Origin: an uncultured Kiritimatiellota bacterium
Lineage (GTDB): Bacteria; Verrucomicrobiota; Kiritimatiellia; RFP12; DVOR01
Length of the DNA stretch: 64,000 nucleotides
Direction of reading: 5' to 3'
Assembly (NCBI GenBank): GCA_944389545.1
Contig: CALXMT010000001.1
Span: 62,001 to 126,000 of the forward strand
In this document: positions 10,524 through 19,978 of the stretch, in pieces
How positions within the stretch are numbered: position 1 is the first letter of the stretch
Layout of the letters: each line of letters begins with the position of its first letter
The notes under the pieces: model-generated
What the model saw: the letters and a program-made list of their open reading frames with translations, nothing else
Database searches by the model: none
Told to the model about the DNA's origin: nothing
Position numbers and translations under genes: made by a program

Positions 10524-13148
10524 GTGAGTATGGAAAGGCGTTCAAAGCGGAAACCGTTTCGTGTCGCGTGGTTGCTGCTGGCAACGGCGTTGGCAGGGTG
10601 TGTCTCGACGCCGGAGTTGGCGCCGGTGGACATGGACGCCCGAGCGCAAGCAGAGACCGTGGTGGAGCGTCTGTCTGATGCCGAAAAGGTGGCGCTGACA
10701 CATGGCTCCGCAACGATGTATGTGGCGGCCAACCCGCGGCGCGGGATCCCGGAAGAATTCGCCTTCTCTGACGGCCCCCACACCGTCCGGGCGGAATTGA
10801 CGCGGGCCGACTTCTCCCACCGTTATGCGGCGAACGATTTACGCGATGCCGCGACAGTCTTCCCCGCCCTGTCCGCCCTGGCGGCGACTTGGGACCCGGA
10901 GTTGGCCCAACGCTTCGGAGAGGCATTGGGCGAGGAGGCTCGCGCCCGGGGCAAGGACGTCATGCTGGGACCCGGAATAAACCTGGCCCGTACCCCGCTC
11001 TGCGGACGCAACTATGAATATCTGGGGGGCGAAGACCCCTGCCTGGCCTCACGCCTGGTCGTCCCGGTGATTCAAGGCATTCAATCCAAAGATGTCGCGG
11101 CCTGCGTGAAGCATTTCGCCGTGAACAGTCAGGAATTGAACCGCAACAACGTGGACGCGCGACTAAACATCCGAACGTTGCGCGAACTCTATCTGCCGGC
11201 ATTCGAGGCAGCTGTCAAAGAGGGCGGCGTGTTGTGCGTGATGAGCGGGTACAACAAACTGAACGGGGTTCACTGCAGCCACAACGGCTGGTTGAACAAC
11301 TCCGTTTTGAAGGGTGAATGGGGATTCCCAGGACTAGTGGTGACAGACTGGGGGTCTCTGCAAAGTACAATCGCAGGTGCAAACGGTGGGACGGACGTGG
11401 AGATGAACGCCGGCCGCGCCATCCGCTATTTCCGCTTGCCATTGCTCTGGGCCGTGCGGTTAAAGAAAGTTCCCCGGGAACGCTTGACCGACATGGCGCG
11501 ACGCGTGCTCTACGTGCAAGCAAAATTGCATAAGTTAGACAGTGAAAGTCGCGAGGAAGGAAGCATCAACACGCCGGAACACCAAGCGCTGGCGCGAGAA
11601 ATCGCGGCGGCCTCCGTGACACTCTTGAAGAACGACTGCAACGTGTTGCCGCTGAAGGCAGAAGAAGTGCGAAAAGTCTTGGTGGTGGGCGCCATTGCCA
11701 ACCAGGGGTTCTGCAGAGAGGGCTGGAGCGCAGAAGGAAAACCGCCCTACGACATCACGTTGCTGGATGGGCTCCGGGAGGCTTTGCCGGGTGTTGAAAT
11801 TGTCCATGAGCCCTTCCCCGCATTGCCAACCTCATTCACGGCCATCCCGGACAGTTGCCTGCTGACGGAAAACCCGGATGCGCACGCAGACGTCGGCATG
11901 ACTGACCGTGGGTGGCTCTGGGAGCGATTCGGGAATGACGATTTGGCTGGGGAACCACAATCGACAGGGTTCTCCCGCACGCCGCAATTGACCGCTGCAG
12001 AAGCCACTGCAGAGACCTTCTCCGTCCGATGGAAGAGCCGTCTTCGCGCCCCGGAAACAGGGGAATATCTCTTCGGAATAACGGTGGATGATGGATGCCG
12101 CCTGTCAATCAACGGTATCACCGTCATTGATGCCTGGCCGGATGGTCCCCGGCGACGCGTCTCGGGAAACATTCGCTTGGAAGCCGGAAAAGAATACGAT
12201 GTAACACTGGACTACCGCCAAGCTAAAGGAGTGGCGATTTTGGAGTTTGGGTGGCGTTTGCCTTCTGAAAATGGCGCAGGCTACACAGAGCTCGCAGAGG
12301 CGGCGAAAACTGCAGATGTGGTTTTGTTGGTGACGGGCAACCGCAAGGGCCATGGACAAGCCTTGGAATGCGAGGCCGGTGATCGCCCGGATTTACGCCT
12401 GTTGCCTCAAGATGACGCGACCATCGGTTCACTGTTGGGGGTGAACCCGAAAACCGTGGTGATTGTGCAATCAGGCTCGCCGGTTCAGATGCCCTGGATC
12501 GATCGCGCGCACACGCTGTTGCACCACTCCTTCCTGGGCCAAGAAGGTGGCCGGGCACTCGCCGATGTCTTGCTCGGCAAACACGAACCCATGGGCCGAC
12601 TTGTCCATACTTGGCCGCGGCGGTTGGAGGATTCGCCCGCGCACGCGCTTCACGACTATCATGCGGACGTGGTCTATCACCGTGAAGGCATTCTGATTGG
12701 TTACCGCTGGTTCGACGCCAAAGGATTGATTCCGCTCTTCCCCTTTGGTTATGGGCTCTCTTATGCCACCTTTGATTACGGCGTGCCGGAAGTGGAGACC
12801 CACGAAGATGGCGTGGAGGTCTCGGTAGACATTGAGAACGTCTCCGACTGCACCGGCACCGCTATCGTGCAGGTCTACGTGGAGCCGCCCGTCTCCGGCG
12901 CAGTCTTCCGTGCCCCGCGCCAACTGGCCGCCTTTCAGAAGATAACTTTGGACCCCGGTGAAAGAGAAACCCTAACCTTTGACCTGCCGCACCGCGCCTT
13001 CGCCTACTGGGATGAAACCTTGCATGGGTGGCGACACGAGGCCGGCATTTTCACGGTGGCGGTCGGTAACTCCTCGCGCGACCTACCCGTCCGTGCCCCC
13101 GTCCCCCTCAAAGCATGGGAGCACCCTATCCGCCCCTCAGGGCAATAG
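10524..13148 (+). CDS. GH3 beta-glucosidase-like lipoprotein with inserted PA14 domain
   Basis: A secreted glycoside hydrolase family 3 enzyme, probably hydrolysing beta-linked oligosaccharides at the cell surface. The signal peptide ends in the lipobox LAGC, so it is a lipoprotein. The (beta/alpha)8 domain carries GPGINLARTPLCGRNYEY and KHFAVN, and the nucleophile Asp lies in VVTDWGS (about D275). A PA14 carbohydrate-binding module is inserted at roughly residues 460-590 within the second domain, and a fibronectin-III-like domain closes the protein. The start may be GTG 10524 or ATG 10530. A TTGCGG/TAAACT pair 17 bp apart ends directly at the start, so a leaderless message is possible but unproven. 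The gene ends in TAG. Confidence 0.93.
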   Translation: MSMERRSKRKPFRVAWLLLATALAGCVSTPELAPVDMDARAQAETVVERLSDAEKVALTHGSATMYVAANPRRGIPEEFAFSDGPHTVRAELTRADFSHRYAANDLRDAATVFPALSALAATWDPELAQRFGEALGEEARARGKDVMLGPGINLARTPLCGRNYEYLGGEDPCLASRLVVPVIQGIQSKDVAACVKHFAVNSQELNRNNVDARLNIRTLRELYLPAFEAAVKEGGVLCVMSGYNKLNGVHCSHNGWLNNSVLKGEWGFPGLVVTDWGSLQSTIAGANGGTDVEMNAGRAIRYFRLPLLWAVRLKKVPRERLTDMARRVLYVQAKLHKLDSESREEGSINTPEHQALAREIAAASVTLLKNDCNVLPLKAEEVRKVLVVGAIANQGFCREGWSAEGKPPYDITLLDGLREALPGVEIVHEPFPALPTSFTAIPDSCLLTENPDAHADVGMTDRGWLWERFGNDDLAGEPQSTGFSRTPQLTAAEATAETFSVRWKSRLRAPETGEYLFGITVDDGCRLSINGITVIDAWPDGPRRRVSGNIRLEAGKEYDVTLDYRQAKGVAILEFGWRLPSENGAGYTELAEAAKTADVVLLVTGNRKGHGQALECEAGDRPDLRLLPQDDATIGSLLGVNPKTVVIVQSGSPVQMPWIDRAHTLLHHSFLGQEGGRALADVLLGKHEPMGRLVHTWPRRLEDSPAHALHDYHADVVYHREGILIGYRWFDAKGLIPLFPFGYGLSYATFDYGVPEVETHEDGVEVSVDIENVSDCTGTAIVQVYVEPPVSGAVFRAPRQLAAFQKITLDPGERETLTFDLPHRAFAYWDETLHGWRHEAGIFTVAVGNSSRDLPVRAPVPLKAWEHPIRPSGQ

Positions 13149-13158
13149 CCGTCACCCA

Positions 13159-13326
13159 ACATCCCCGGACAGTATTAATCGTCCTGTGGCCCTAGCGCGT
13201 TGCTTTCAGGGAAACGCTAGAAACGCAAGGGATAGGCACGGTAGTGAGGCGCAACGCGCCGAACGGTGAAGTGCCTAGGCCCTTGCGTTCCCTTCGCGTC
13301 TTCGTGGAAAACTTCCCCGGACACGA
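13159..13326 (+). repeat. Intergenic repeat with conserved hairpin module (copy 1)
   Basis: The region is flanked by two CCCCGGACA borders (13163-13171 and 13315-13323). Its core at 13219-13312 is a 94-bp module repeated at 49852-49945. The module folds into a hairpin: 13222-13231 with 13280-13289, then 13233-13239 with 13271-13277, then GGCGC/GCGCC at 13248-13260. Nothing in it looks coding. It separates the GH3 gene from the kinase-like gene. Confidence 0.75.
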
Positions 13327-13397
13327 CTGATCGTTTCTTGCCGTTTCGCCACGGTATGGATAGATGTGGTACAATGGTGGAAATCGGAGTGCGAAAG

Positions 13398-14165
13398 ATG
13401 GCGTTTGGCATCACAAGAGCAAGTTGGGAAAACGGCAATGCGGTCTGCCTCAGCAAAGGGCGTGCCGGCAATGCGCGTGTTTGGCGCGTAGAGACGCCTG
13501 AGGGCGCCTTCGTCATCAAGGATTTCCGCAAAAGCCCTTGGTGGATCCGTTGGACCTGGGGCCGGTGGATGATTGGCCACGAGTATCGCCTCCTCAAGGC
13601 GTTGGAAGGCCTGGAAGGCGTGCCGCAAAAGGTCTTCCGCGTGGATGCCTATGCCTTTGGCATGGAGTTCTTGGAGGGCATCTCTTTGGGCGACCGCAAC
13701 CAACGATGGGACGAATTGGGCGTTGGACATTTGCCCACCTCGTTTTTCTTCAAGTTGGAGCGCCTGGTGTGCGCCATGCATCGCCGTGGCGTGGCCCATT
13801 TGGACACGCGCAACGCAAAGAACGTGATGGTATTGCCCGGGGATAAGCCTGCGTTGGTGGACTTTCAATCCGGCGTGCGCATCCAAAAATGGTTCCCGCG
13901 TTGGGTGAAGCGCCTGCTCTGGGTCTCGGACCTCTCCTCAGTCTATAAGCACTATTACCGCCATTACCACGATGGCAAGGATGGCTTTATGGATGGTCCA
14001 AACGGTTTCCCCGAAAGCCGCGCGCGCATCTTCCTGGGAATGTTGAAGCTCCGTAAGCTCTGGGTCTTCCGTGGTTACTCCTTTATCTCCACGCACAAGC
14101 AGAAACCCTACGAGACGGCGTTGATGAAACGCTATGCCACAAAGGGAGGGACGAAGACATGCTGA
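13398..14165 (+). CDS. WaaP/RIO-like protein or lipopolysaccharide kinase
   Basis: A 255-residue protein with the catalytic loop of kinase-like folds, HLDTRNAKNVMVL (HxD with the metal-binding Asn), followed by VDFQSG in place of DFG. An early VIKDFRKSPWW segment may hold the ATP-binding lysine. Families with this look include Kdo/WaaP lipopolysaccharide kinases and RIO-like kinases. The hydrophobic, basic C-terminus would suit work at the inner membrane face. I chose the ATG at 13398 with GGAG eight bases upstream. It overlaps corA by seven bases. Confidence 0.7.
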   Translation: MAFGITRASWENGNAVCLSKGRAGNARVWRVETPEGAFVIKDFRKSPWWIRWTWGRWMIGHEYRLLKALEGLEGVPQKVFRVDAYAFGMEFLEGISLGDRNQRWDELGVGHLPTSFFFKLERLVCAMHRRGVAHLDTRNAKNVMVLPGDKPALVDFQSGVRIQKWFPRWVKRLLWVSDLSSVYKHYYRHYHDGKDGFMDGPNGFPESRARIFLGMLKLRKLWVFRGYSFISTHKQKPYETALMKRYATKGGTKTC

Positions 14166-15094
14166 CGATTTATCAGTGGGTGGACGGCAGCCTCCGCGAG
14201 GTGGTCACGCCGGATGGGCCCTGCTGGATTAATCTGGCCGACCCTTCTTCCGAGGAAATCCTCCGCGTACAAACCCTCACGGGCGTCTCGCGCGAATTCC
14301 TTTCCGACCCGCTCGACCGAGACGAACGGCCGCGTCTCGATGTGGATGATGACGGCACGGTGCTCATCGTCGTCCATGTGCCTTACCATGAGCCGAACGA
14401 GAACCTGCACCCCTTCAACACCCTGCCGTTGGGCGTGGTGCACACCTCCAACGCCGTCATCACCGTCTGTAACCGCCCCACCCCAATCGCGGCCTCCTTC
14501 CTTGACCAAATCCGCCGCGTCTGCCCGCCTGAGCAGAAGTTCCGTTTCACCTTCCACCTGCTCTGGCATGCGGCCATCCTCTATCTGCGTTACCTGCGCG
14601 ACATCCGCCAGCGCGCCGACCTCGTTGAGCAAGAGTTGCACGAGTCCATCTCCAACGAAGGCTTGATGCGCTTGCTCAACATCGAGAAGTCGTTGGTCTA
14701 CTTCACCACCTCGCTGAAGGCCGACGACATCCTCCTCTCGCGAATCCGCACCACCCGCCAGCTCGACATCGACGAGGACGACCTGGACGTGCTCGAGGAT
14801 GTCCGCGTCGAATACCAGCAGGCCCTGGAAATGGCCTCCATTCACAGCAACATTTTGACGGGCACCTTGGACGCCTTCGCCTCCATCATCAGCAACAACC
14901 TGAACAACGTCATGAAGTTCCTCACCTCCATGACCATTGTGCTCACGGTGCCCATGTTGTTGGCCTCCATCTTCGGCATGAACACCTGGCTACCCTTCCG
15001 CCAAGGGCCATGGGGCTTCGCGGCCATCGTGGGCATCGCCATCCTGCTGGTGCTCATCACCGTCATCTTCTTCTCCAGAAAACGGTTCTTCTGA
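14159..15094 (+). CDS. corA: CorA family divalent metal transporter
   Basis: CorA forms a pentameric inner-membrane channel for Mg2+ (also Co2+ or Ni2+). The 311-residue protein has the large cytoplasmic domain followed by two C-terminal membrane helices. The GMN selectivity motif is in ASIFGMNTWLPF, and the second helix ends in a basic RKRFF tail. The start overlaps the upstream kinase-like gene, so the pair is probably co-transcribed. Confidence 0.94.
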   Translation: MLTIYQWVDGSLREVVTPDGPCWINLADPSSEEILRVQTLTGVSREFLSDPLDRDERPRLDVDDDGTVLIVVHVPYHEPNENLHPFNTLPLGVVHTSNAVITVCNRPTPIAASFLDQIRRVCPPEQKFRFTFHLLWHAAILYLRYLRDIRQRADLVEQELHESISNEGLMRLLNIEKSLVYFTTSLKADDILLSRIRTTRQLDIDEDDLDVLEDVRVEYQQALEMASIHSNILTGTLDAFASIISNNLNNVMKFLTSMTIVLTVPMLLASIFGMNTWLPFRQGPWGFAAIVGIAILLVLITVIFFSRKRFF

Positions 15095-15151
15095 AGATGC
15101 ACGCAGGCTAGTCGTGGTGCGCCACCCATTTGTCAAAGGAATACCGAAACC

Positions 15152-16777
15152 ATGAGAACGATTGTTTTGCTCATCGTGACGTTGGTTACGCCCTGCTTCG
15201 CCCAAGCGGTCACCCGCGTGGCCTGCATCGGAGACTCCATCACCTATGGGACGGGCCTCTCCAACCGCGCAACACAGGCCTATCCCGCCCGCCTTCAGGC
15301 GCTCTTGGGCGAGGATTATGAGGTGCGCAACTTTGGCAATCCCGGTCGCGGCATCTACCTTCACACCCGGCGAGGCAACACGATGCGTGGCTTCCGCCAC
15401 ATGCCGGAGCATCGCGCCGCGCTGGCATGGCAACCCGACATCGTGATTTGCAACCTTGGCATCAACGATTGCGGCGCCTTCCTGAAAACCGAGGACGAGC
15501 GCCCCGGCACCTTCCAGAACGAGTACCTCGCGCTCCTGAACGACTACGCCGCGCTCCCCACCAAGCCCAAACTCTACGTCTGGGGGAAGCTCGCCCCGCT
15601 CGCGCCGGGACAGACCTTCTACCGCAGCCCGGAGCCCTTCCTCATGCAGGCCGAGATCGCGGCGGCCGCCCGCCGCGCCAACGCCACGACCATCGACATG
15701 GAGACGCCCCTCCTGCCCTTGCTCCTCAAGCACTTCCCTGACCACATCCATCCCGACGCCGAGGCCTCCGCGGTCATCGCGGAGACCGTCGCCAAGGCCC
15801 TCGCGCCCGCGCCGGAGCCGCCCGCCGCCACCGCCGCCCGCCCCGCCAACCACACCGGCTGGGCCACGCCTTGGCCCGCCGCGCCCGTCGCCATCCCCGC
15901 CGACATCGCCGGCCGGTGCGAAACCTGGGTCTGCGCCGGCCAATCCAACATGTTCTGGACGCTCGGCCGCTGCGCCGGGGCCGACACGGAGGCCGCCGCC
16001 ACCGCCAAGCACGACATCCGCCTCTGGGACTTCGTCACCGGCCAGTGGCGCCGCATCACCCCCGCCAACGCCAAGGAATGGAGCGCCTTGGCCGTCTCCT
16101 TCGCCATTCGCCGAGCCGAAGCCACGGGTAAACCCATCGCCCTCCTCTTGGTCGATGTCGGCGGAGCCCCCGCCGAAGCCTTCCTTCCTGCCTCCGTCAT
16201 GGCGAGCGTGGATGCCAACGGCAAGCCGCGTTATCCTTGGCTCCTGCGAATCCTCACCAACCGAAAACCCCTCGAACAAAACGAGGACTTCCCGGAATCC
16301 TGGGTCAAAACCGTCTATGCCGACCGCCAAGATTGCGAGAGCAGAGGATGGCGTGTGGGCGTGCTGTGGGATTTGGGCCTTGCGCGTCTGCTCGGGCTTC
16401 CGCTCACCGGCGTGCTATGGTATCAAGGCGAATCCAACGCCTCGACCGCGCTCGGCGGCCAAGCGGAAAAACCGCTCCCTGAGCCATATATGGAGGAGAC
16501 CATCCGCGCCACCGTGGAGACGTTGCAAGGCATCGCCGGCGACAAGGCCCCCGTGCTGATGGTGGGTTTGCCCGTCATGAATCGCCCCTGGGCCCCCTAC
16601 CGTGCGCTCCAGAAGAAAGTCTGCGATGAGACCGGAACCATCTACCTCGACACCTTCTCACGCGGCTTGGGCACCCCCGACAACGTCCACCCGCCGGAAA
16701 AGCGCCCCTTTGCGGAACTGGCCTCCGAGGCCGCGACCTCCGCGCTGAAGGCTGTGAACCAAGCGCACGAACACTGA
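15152..16777 (+). CDS. Secreted two-domain esterase: SGNH/GDSL hydrolase fused to SASA acetylesterase
   Basis: A signal peptide (cut near CFAQA) leads into a GDSL hydrolase with the serine in CIGDSITYG (S29), the LGINDCG block and the DHIHPDAEA block, which supplies Asp and His. From about residue 255 a second domain begins with CAGQSNMF and later WYQGESNA, typical of the sialate O-acetylesterase (SASA) family, with a DNVHPPE end block. The product probably removes acetyl groups from glycans outside the cytoplasm and could work with the GH3 lipoprotein. The 541 residues carry two active sites in one chain. Confidence 0.88.
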   Translation: MRTIVLLIVTLVTPCFAQAVTRVACIGDSITYGTGLSNRATQAYPARLQALLGEDYEVRNFGNPGRGIYLHTRRGNTMRGFRHMPEHRAALAWQPDIVICNLGINDCGAFLKTEDERPGTFQNEYLALLNDYAALPTKPKLYVWGKLAPLAPGQTFYRSPEPFLMQAEIAAAARRANATTIDMETPLLPLLLKHFPDHIHPDAEASAVIAETVAKALAPAPEPPAATAARPANHTGWATPWPAAPVAIPADIAGRCETWVCAGQSNMFWTLGRCAGADTEAAATAKHDIRLWDFVTGQWRRITPANAKEWSALAVSFAIRRAEATGKPIALLLVDVGGAPAEAFLPASVMASVDANGKPRYPWLLRILTNRKPLEQNEDFPESWVKTVYADRQDCESRGWRVGVLWDLGLARLLGLPLTGVLWYQGESNASTALGGQAEKPLPEPYMEETIRATVETLQGIAGDKAPVLMVGLPVMNRPWAPYRALQKKVCDETGTIYLDTFSRGLGTPDNVHPPEKRPFAELASEAATSALKAVNQAHEH

Positions 16778-16789
16778 ACGCAGGATGCG

Positions 16790-18100
16790 ATGAACAGCCA
16801 GGCAAGCGAGACCAATCAACAGGGCGGGCATCTCACCACCCTCGTCGAACGTGCCGAGCCCTACGCGGCACTTTTGCGCCGCGCCCATCTGCTTGCGGAA
16901 CCGGAGGCCCCCACCGAGTTGCGCCTCCAAGCACTCTGGCAAAGTCCCACGCGCCCAAAAGACCTCGCCCTCCTGGATGGCACACCGGTCGAAGTGTTGG
17001 ATCCTGGCCACTGGAACCGTACGGCCGGGCCGGACTTCCGCGATGCCTTGCTTTCCATCGGGGGTGCCCTTCGCCGCGGCGATGTGGAGCTCCATCTGCG
17101 CCCCGCCGATTGGGACGTGCACGGCCACGCCGCCGACCCGGCCTATGCGGGCGTCATCCTCCATGTCACCTGGCTGCCAGGGCCGCCCGCAAAGACACTT
17201 CCTGCGGCCGTTCCGACTCTCGCGCTCGCCCCCTTCGCCGAACGCCAGGGCAAATCCATCGACTTCACGGCCCTCCCCACTCCGCAGGCAGACAATGTAG
17301 ACCCGCGGCCTTGTCGTCTGCGCCTGGAAGGCGAACCTGGGGGATTGGACCGCTTGCTCGTGTCCGCCGGGGCCTATCGTCTCCTCGTTAAGAGCCGCGC
17401 CTTTTCTGAGGCCCTTCGCGCCGGAGATCCCTTCCAAGCCTTTTATGAAGCCCTTCTGGGTGCGATGGGTTATCGTCGCAACGTCGCGCCCTTTCGGCGT
17501 CTGGCGCAGGAGATTCCCTTTGCGCGATTGCAACAACTTCCCTCCTTGCGGCGCTTCGCCATCCTCGCCGGCGTCTCCGGTTTACTGAAAGAAGAACGTC
17601 GCGACCTCTGGGACCTCTGGTGGGACAGCGGTTTTCCCCCATCGCTTCGCCCCTACGAATGGGACTTCCGCGCGCTTCGTCCGCAAAACCATCCCTTCCG
17701 TCGCCTGGCTGGTGCCGTCGGCGTGCTCCATCGCATCGACCGACTGCTCGACCTTTCGCTGGGAAACCTGCCGGAAGCACTCGTTGAAGCCTCAACGTTG
17801 CTCTGCGAACCGCTCGCGCTCAAGGGTGCCCTCATCGGCGCGAACCGCGCTCACGCCATCGTCACCAACCTCTTTGTGCCCTACCGCCTAGCTCTGGGAA
17901 CGCTCTCCGCGTCCTCCCTCGATGCACTCCCCGGGGAAGACATCTCCCAGCCCATGCGCGAAGCCTGGCTCCGTCTCTCCGGCTCCCTCCGCGACCTTCC
18001 CAAAGGTGGTCTCCACCAACAGGGACTCCTCCAAATCCACGCTGACTTCTGCGCCAACCCGGCCCTCTCCTGCCAGACCTGCCCCCTTGCAGACGCTTAA
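16790..18100 (+). CDS. DUF2851 family protein
   Basis: A 436-residue protein matching the uncharacterised DUF2851 family. The LQALWQ start, GHWNRTAGPDFRDALL and GDVELHLRPADWDVHGH blocks are characteristic and suggest a nuclease-like or metal-binding core (Asp, Glu and His within short spacing). The C-terminus ends with a cysteine cluster, CANPALSCQTCPL, a possible metal site. No membrane segment is visible. It follows the esterase by 12 bp and is closed by a strong terminator. Confidence 0.85.
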   Translation: MNSQASETNQQGGHLTTLVERAEPYAALLRRAHLLAEPEAPTELRLQALWQSPTRPKDLALLDGTPVEVLDPGHWNRTAGPDFRDALLSIGGALRRGDVELHLRPADWDVHGHAADPAYAGVILHVTWLPGPPAKTLPAAVPTLALAPFAERQGKSIDFTALPTPQADNVDPRPCRLRLEGEPGGLDRLLVSAGAYRLLVKSRAFSEALRAGDPFQAFYEALLGAMGYRRNVAPFRRLAQEIPFARLQQLPSLRRFAILAGVSGLLKEERRDLWDLWWDSGFPPSLRPYEWDFRALRPQNHPFRRLAGAVGVLHRIDRLLDLSLGNLPEALVEASTLLCEPLALKGALIGANRAHAIVTNLFVPYRLALGTLSASSLDALPGEDISQPMREAWLRLSGSLRDLPKGGLHQQGLLQIHADFCANPALSCQTCPLADA

Positions 18101-18127
18101 GGATTGAGGAGAGTCGACTTTACACAC

Positions 18128-18162
18128 AAAAAGCCCTCGGTGACAACACTCGAGGGCTTTTT
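18128..18162. terminator. Bidirectional terminator between DUF2851 and queH-gfo
   Basis: A 12-bp stem AAAAAGCCCTCG/CGAGGGCTTTTT (18128-18139 with 18151-18162) has an 11-base loop and T-runs in both directions. It serves the convergent genes on either side. Confidence 0.9.
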
Positions 18163-18172
18163 GTTTTGCGGC

Positions 18173-19948
18173 TCACAACGTGGCAATAGGAACGGGGTCG
18201 CCGCCAGAGAGACGGGAGGCCTCTGCGGCGAAAGCCATGGCGTGGGCTTGGATGCTCTCGTGGAAACGGTCCGGATAGAGGCTCGGCGGCAAGGTGCGAA
18301 GGGTCCACACCCAGTCATGAAGCAACCCGCCGTTACCCATCACATAACCGCTCTCATGGGTTGCGCCGCCGGCCTCAAGCGCGGCATCCCAATGGATATG
18401 CGAGCGGTCGGAGAAACGGTAAATGTCCAATGTACGGGCATTGCCGATGATTTCACCGTTAGTCAAAAAGATACGGGTCTCACGGTCACGGCCCCACGTG
18501 TAGCTCTCCATGCAATGCTGAGCAGTCACGCCGCCTTCGAAGAGCAAGGTCACGATTTGGTGGTCGACGGCATCGTTATCGCACGCGTAGACACACCGCC
18601 CATAGGGACCTTCTCGCAACTCGGTCTCAATGCCGGCTGGTGTGGCGTCGTGCATGGCGTAAAGCAGGTCGCGCCCCTCGCGCAACAACTTGATGGCGGA
18701 ATAGGGGCAATTACGTTCAATGGCGGCGGGGCAATCGAGACAACGCGAAGCGGCCCCGGTCGGCGCACATTCCGGACGGAAATGGTTGAGTCCGCCGAAA
18801 GACTGCGCGGAGACGCACCGTTTGCCGACCCACCACGCAAAGAGATCAAAGTCATGACTGCACTTCTGCACAATCATCGGCGTGGTCTTGGAGGTCTGCC
18901 CAAAAGAACCCCGGCAAAAGGCGTGCGCGGCCTTACGATAGCCCACCGGCTCCAGATGACGAATACTCACCAAGCGCCCCAGTTCCCCGCCATGGATGAG
19001 TTCGGCAATCTTCTCATAGTAAGGCGTGAAACGCAGGATATGCCCCACCTGCACCAAGCGGCCGCTTTCACGCACTGCCGCGTCAAGGCTCACACACTCT
19101 TCCCACGTCGCACCAACGGGTTTCTCTAGCAAGAGATGCAACCTCCGGGCGAGAGCCGCCTCCGCCGCCGGAAAATGCAACCGGTCCGGCAAGGCCACGA
19201 TGGCAGCCTCCAGGCCTGGCACTTCGAGCGCCTGCCGCCAATCCTCAAAGACCGTCTCCGGAAGCAGATTCAGTCGTGTCGCCCACTGCGCACGCAACGC
19301 GGGATTCGGCTCGGCAATGGCCACCACGCGCAAATCATCGGGATGCTCCAACGCCCACTGGGCGTAGACACCGCCACGATAACCCATTCCGAGAATCGCG
19401 ACGGAAAAGGGTTCCCGATGACGCACGGAGTATTCGCACCCGCAATAAATCTGCCGATAAAGACCTAGTTCCGCCGCCCGACGATTAGAGTCCAAGAAGC
19501 CGTTTTTCTTCTTGAAATCATAGGGTACGAAGGCCTCGCCACCCACCTCGCGCCCGATGGCGTGAAGCAACGCGCTGCGTTTGTGCGGGGAAACCGTGAG
19601 ACTGGTGGTGAAAGCCTCGCACCCCAATTCCCGCATCCGGGCCGCAACCCGCGCCAACGAAAAACGGAAACACCGCGCACACCGCGCCCCACCCTCCTTG
19701 CAATCCTCAAAACCCTCCGCCACAGCCTCACGCCAGGCCTCGTGGTCTGGCGTATCCTCCACTAAGGGGATGCCCTCGGCCTGGGCCAACTGTTCCGCCG
19801 CAGCCTTGCGGCGGAGATACTCTTCGTGCGGATAAATGTTCGGATTGAAGAAGAAGAGGGTCGGTTCCCAACCATCCTCCTTGAGCACACGCACACAATG
19901 CGATGCGCAGACACCGCAACACGTGTGCAGGAGGATTTTACCCTTCAT
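18173..19948 (-). CDS. Fusion: QueH epoxyqueuosine reductase + Gfo/Idh/MocA oxidoreductase
   Basis: Residues 1 to about 180 are QueH (DUF208), which reduces epoxyqueuosine to queuosine in tRNA. The HTCCGVC start (C10, C11, C14), the CARCFRFSL block and the final YCGC pair (C169, C171) are its cysteine ligands. Without a stop or start the frame continues at about residue 184 with SVAILGMGYRGG, the NAD(P)-binding loop of a Gfo/Idh/MocA oxidoreductase. That domain includes LLEKPVGATWEE near residue 270 and a cysteine-containing C-terminal part. The two halves are normally separate proteins with no known link. The gene lies in a three-gene minus-strand operon with the RidA-like and cytochrome genes. 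Confidence 0.85.
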   Translation of the reverse strand: MKGKILLHTCCGVCASHCVRVLKEDGWEPTLFFFNPNIYPHEEYLRRKAAAEQLAQAEGIPLVEDTPDHEAWREAVAEGFEDCKEGGARCARCFRFSLARVAARMRELGCEAFTTSLTVSPHKRSALLHAIGREVGGEAFVPYDFKKKNGFLDSNRRAAELGLYRQIYCGCEYSVRHREPFSVAILGMGYRGGVYAQWALEHPDDLRVVAIAEPNPALRAQWATRLNLLPETVFEDWRQALEVPGLEAAIVALPDRLHFPAAEAALARRLHLLLEKPVGATWEECVSLDAAVRESGRLVQVGHILRFTPYYEKIAELIHGGELGRLVSIRHLEPVGYRKAAHAFCRGSFGQTSKTTPMIVQKCSHDFDLFAWWVGKRCVSAQSFGGLNHFRPECAPTGAASRCLDCPAAIERNCPYSAIKLLREGRDLLYAMHDATPAGIETELREGPYGRCVYACDNDAVDHQIVTLLFEGGVTAQHCMESYTWGRDRETRIFLTNGEIIGNARTLDIYRFSDRSHIHWDAALEAGGATHESGYVMGNGGLLHDWVWTLRTLPPSLYPDRFHESIQAHAMAFAAEASRLSGGDPVPIATL

Positions 19949-19978
19949 TTCCGGCTAGGAGAGCCCCGACGTCTCGCG

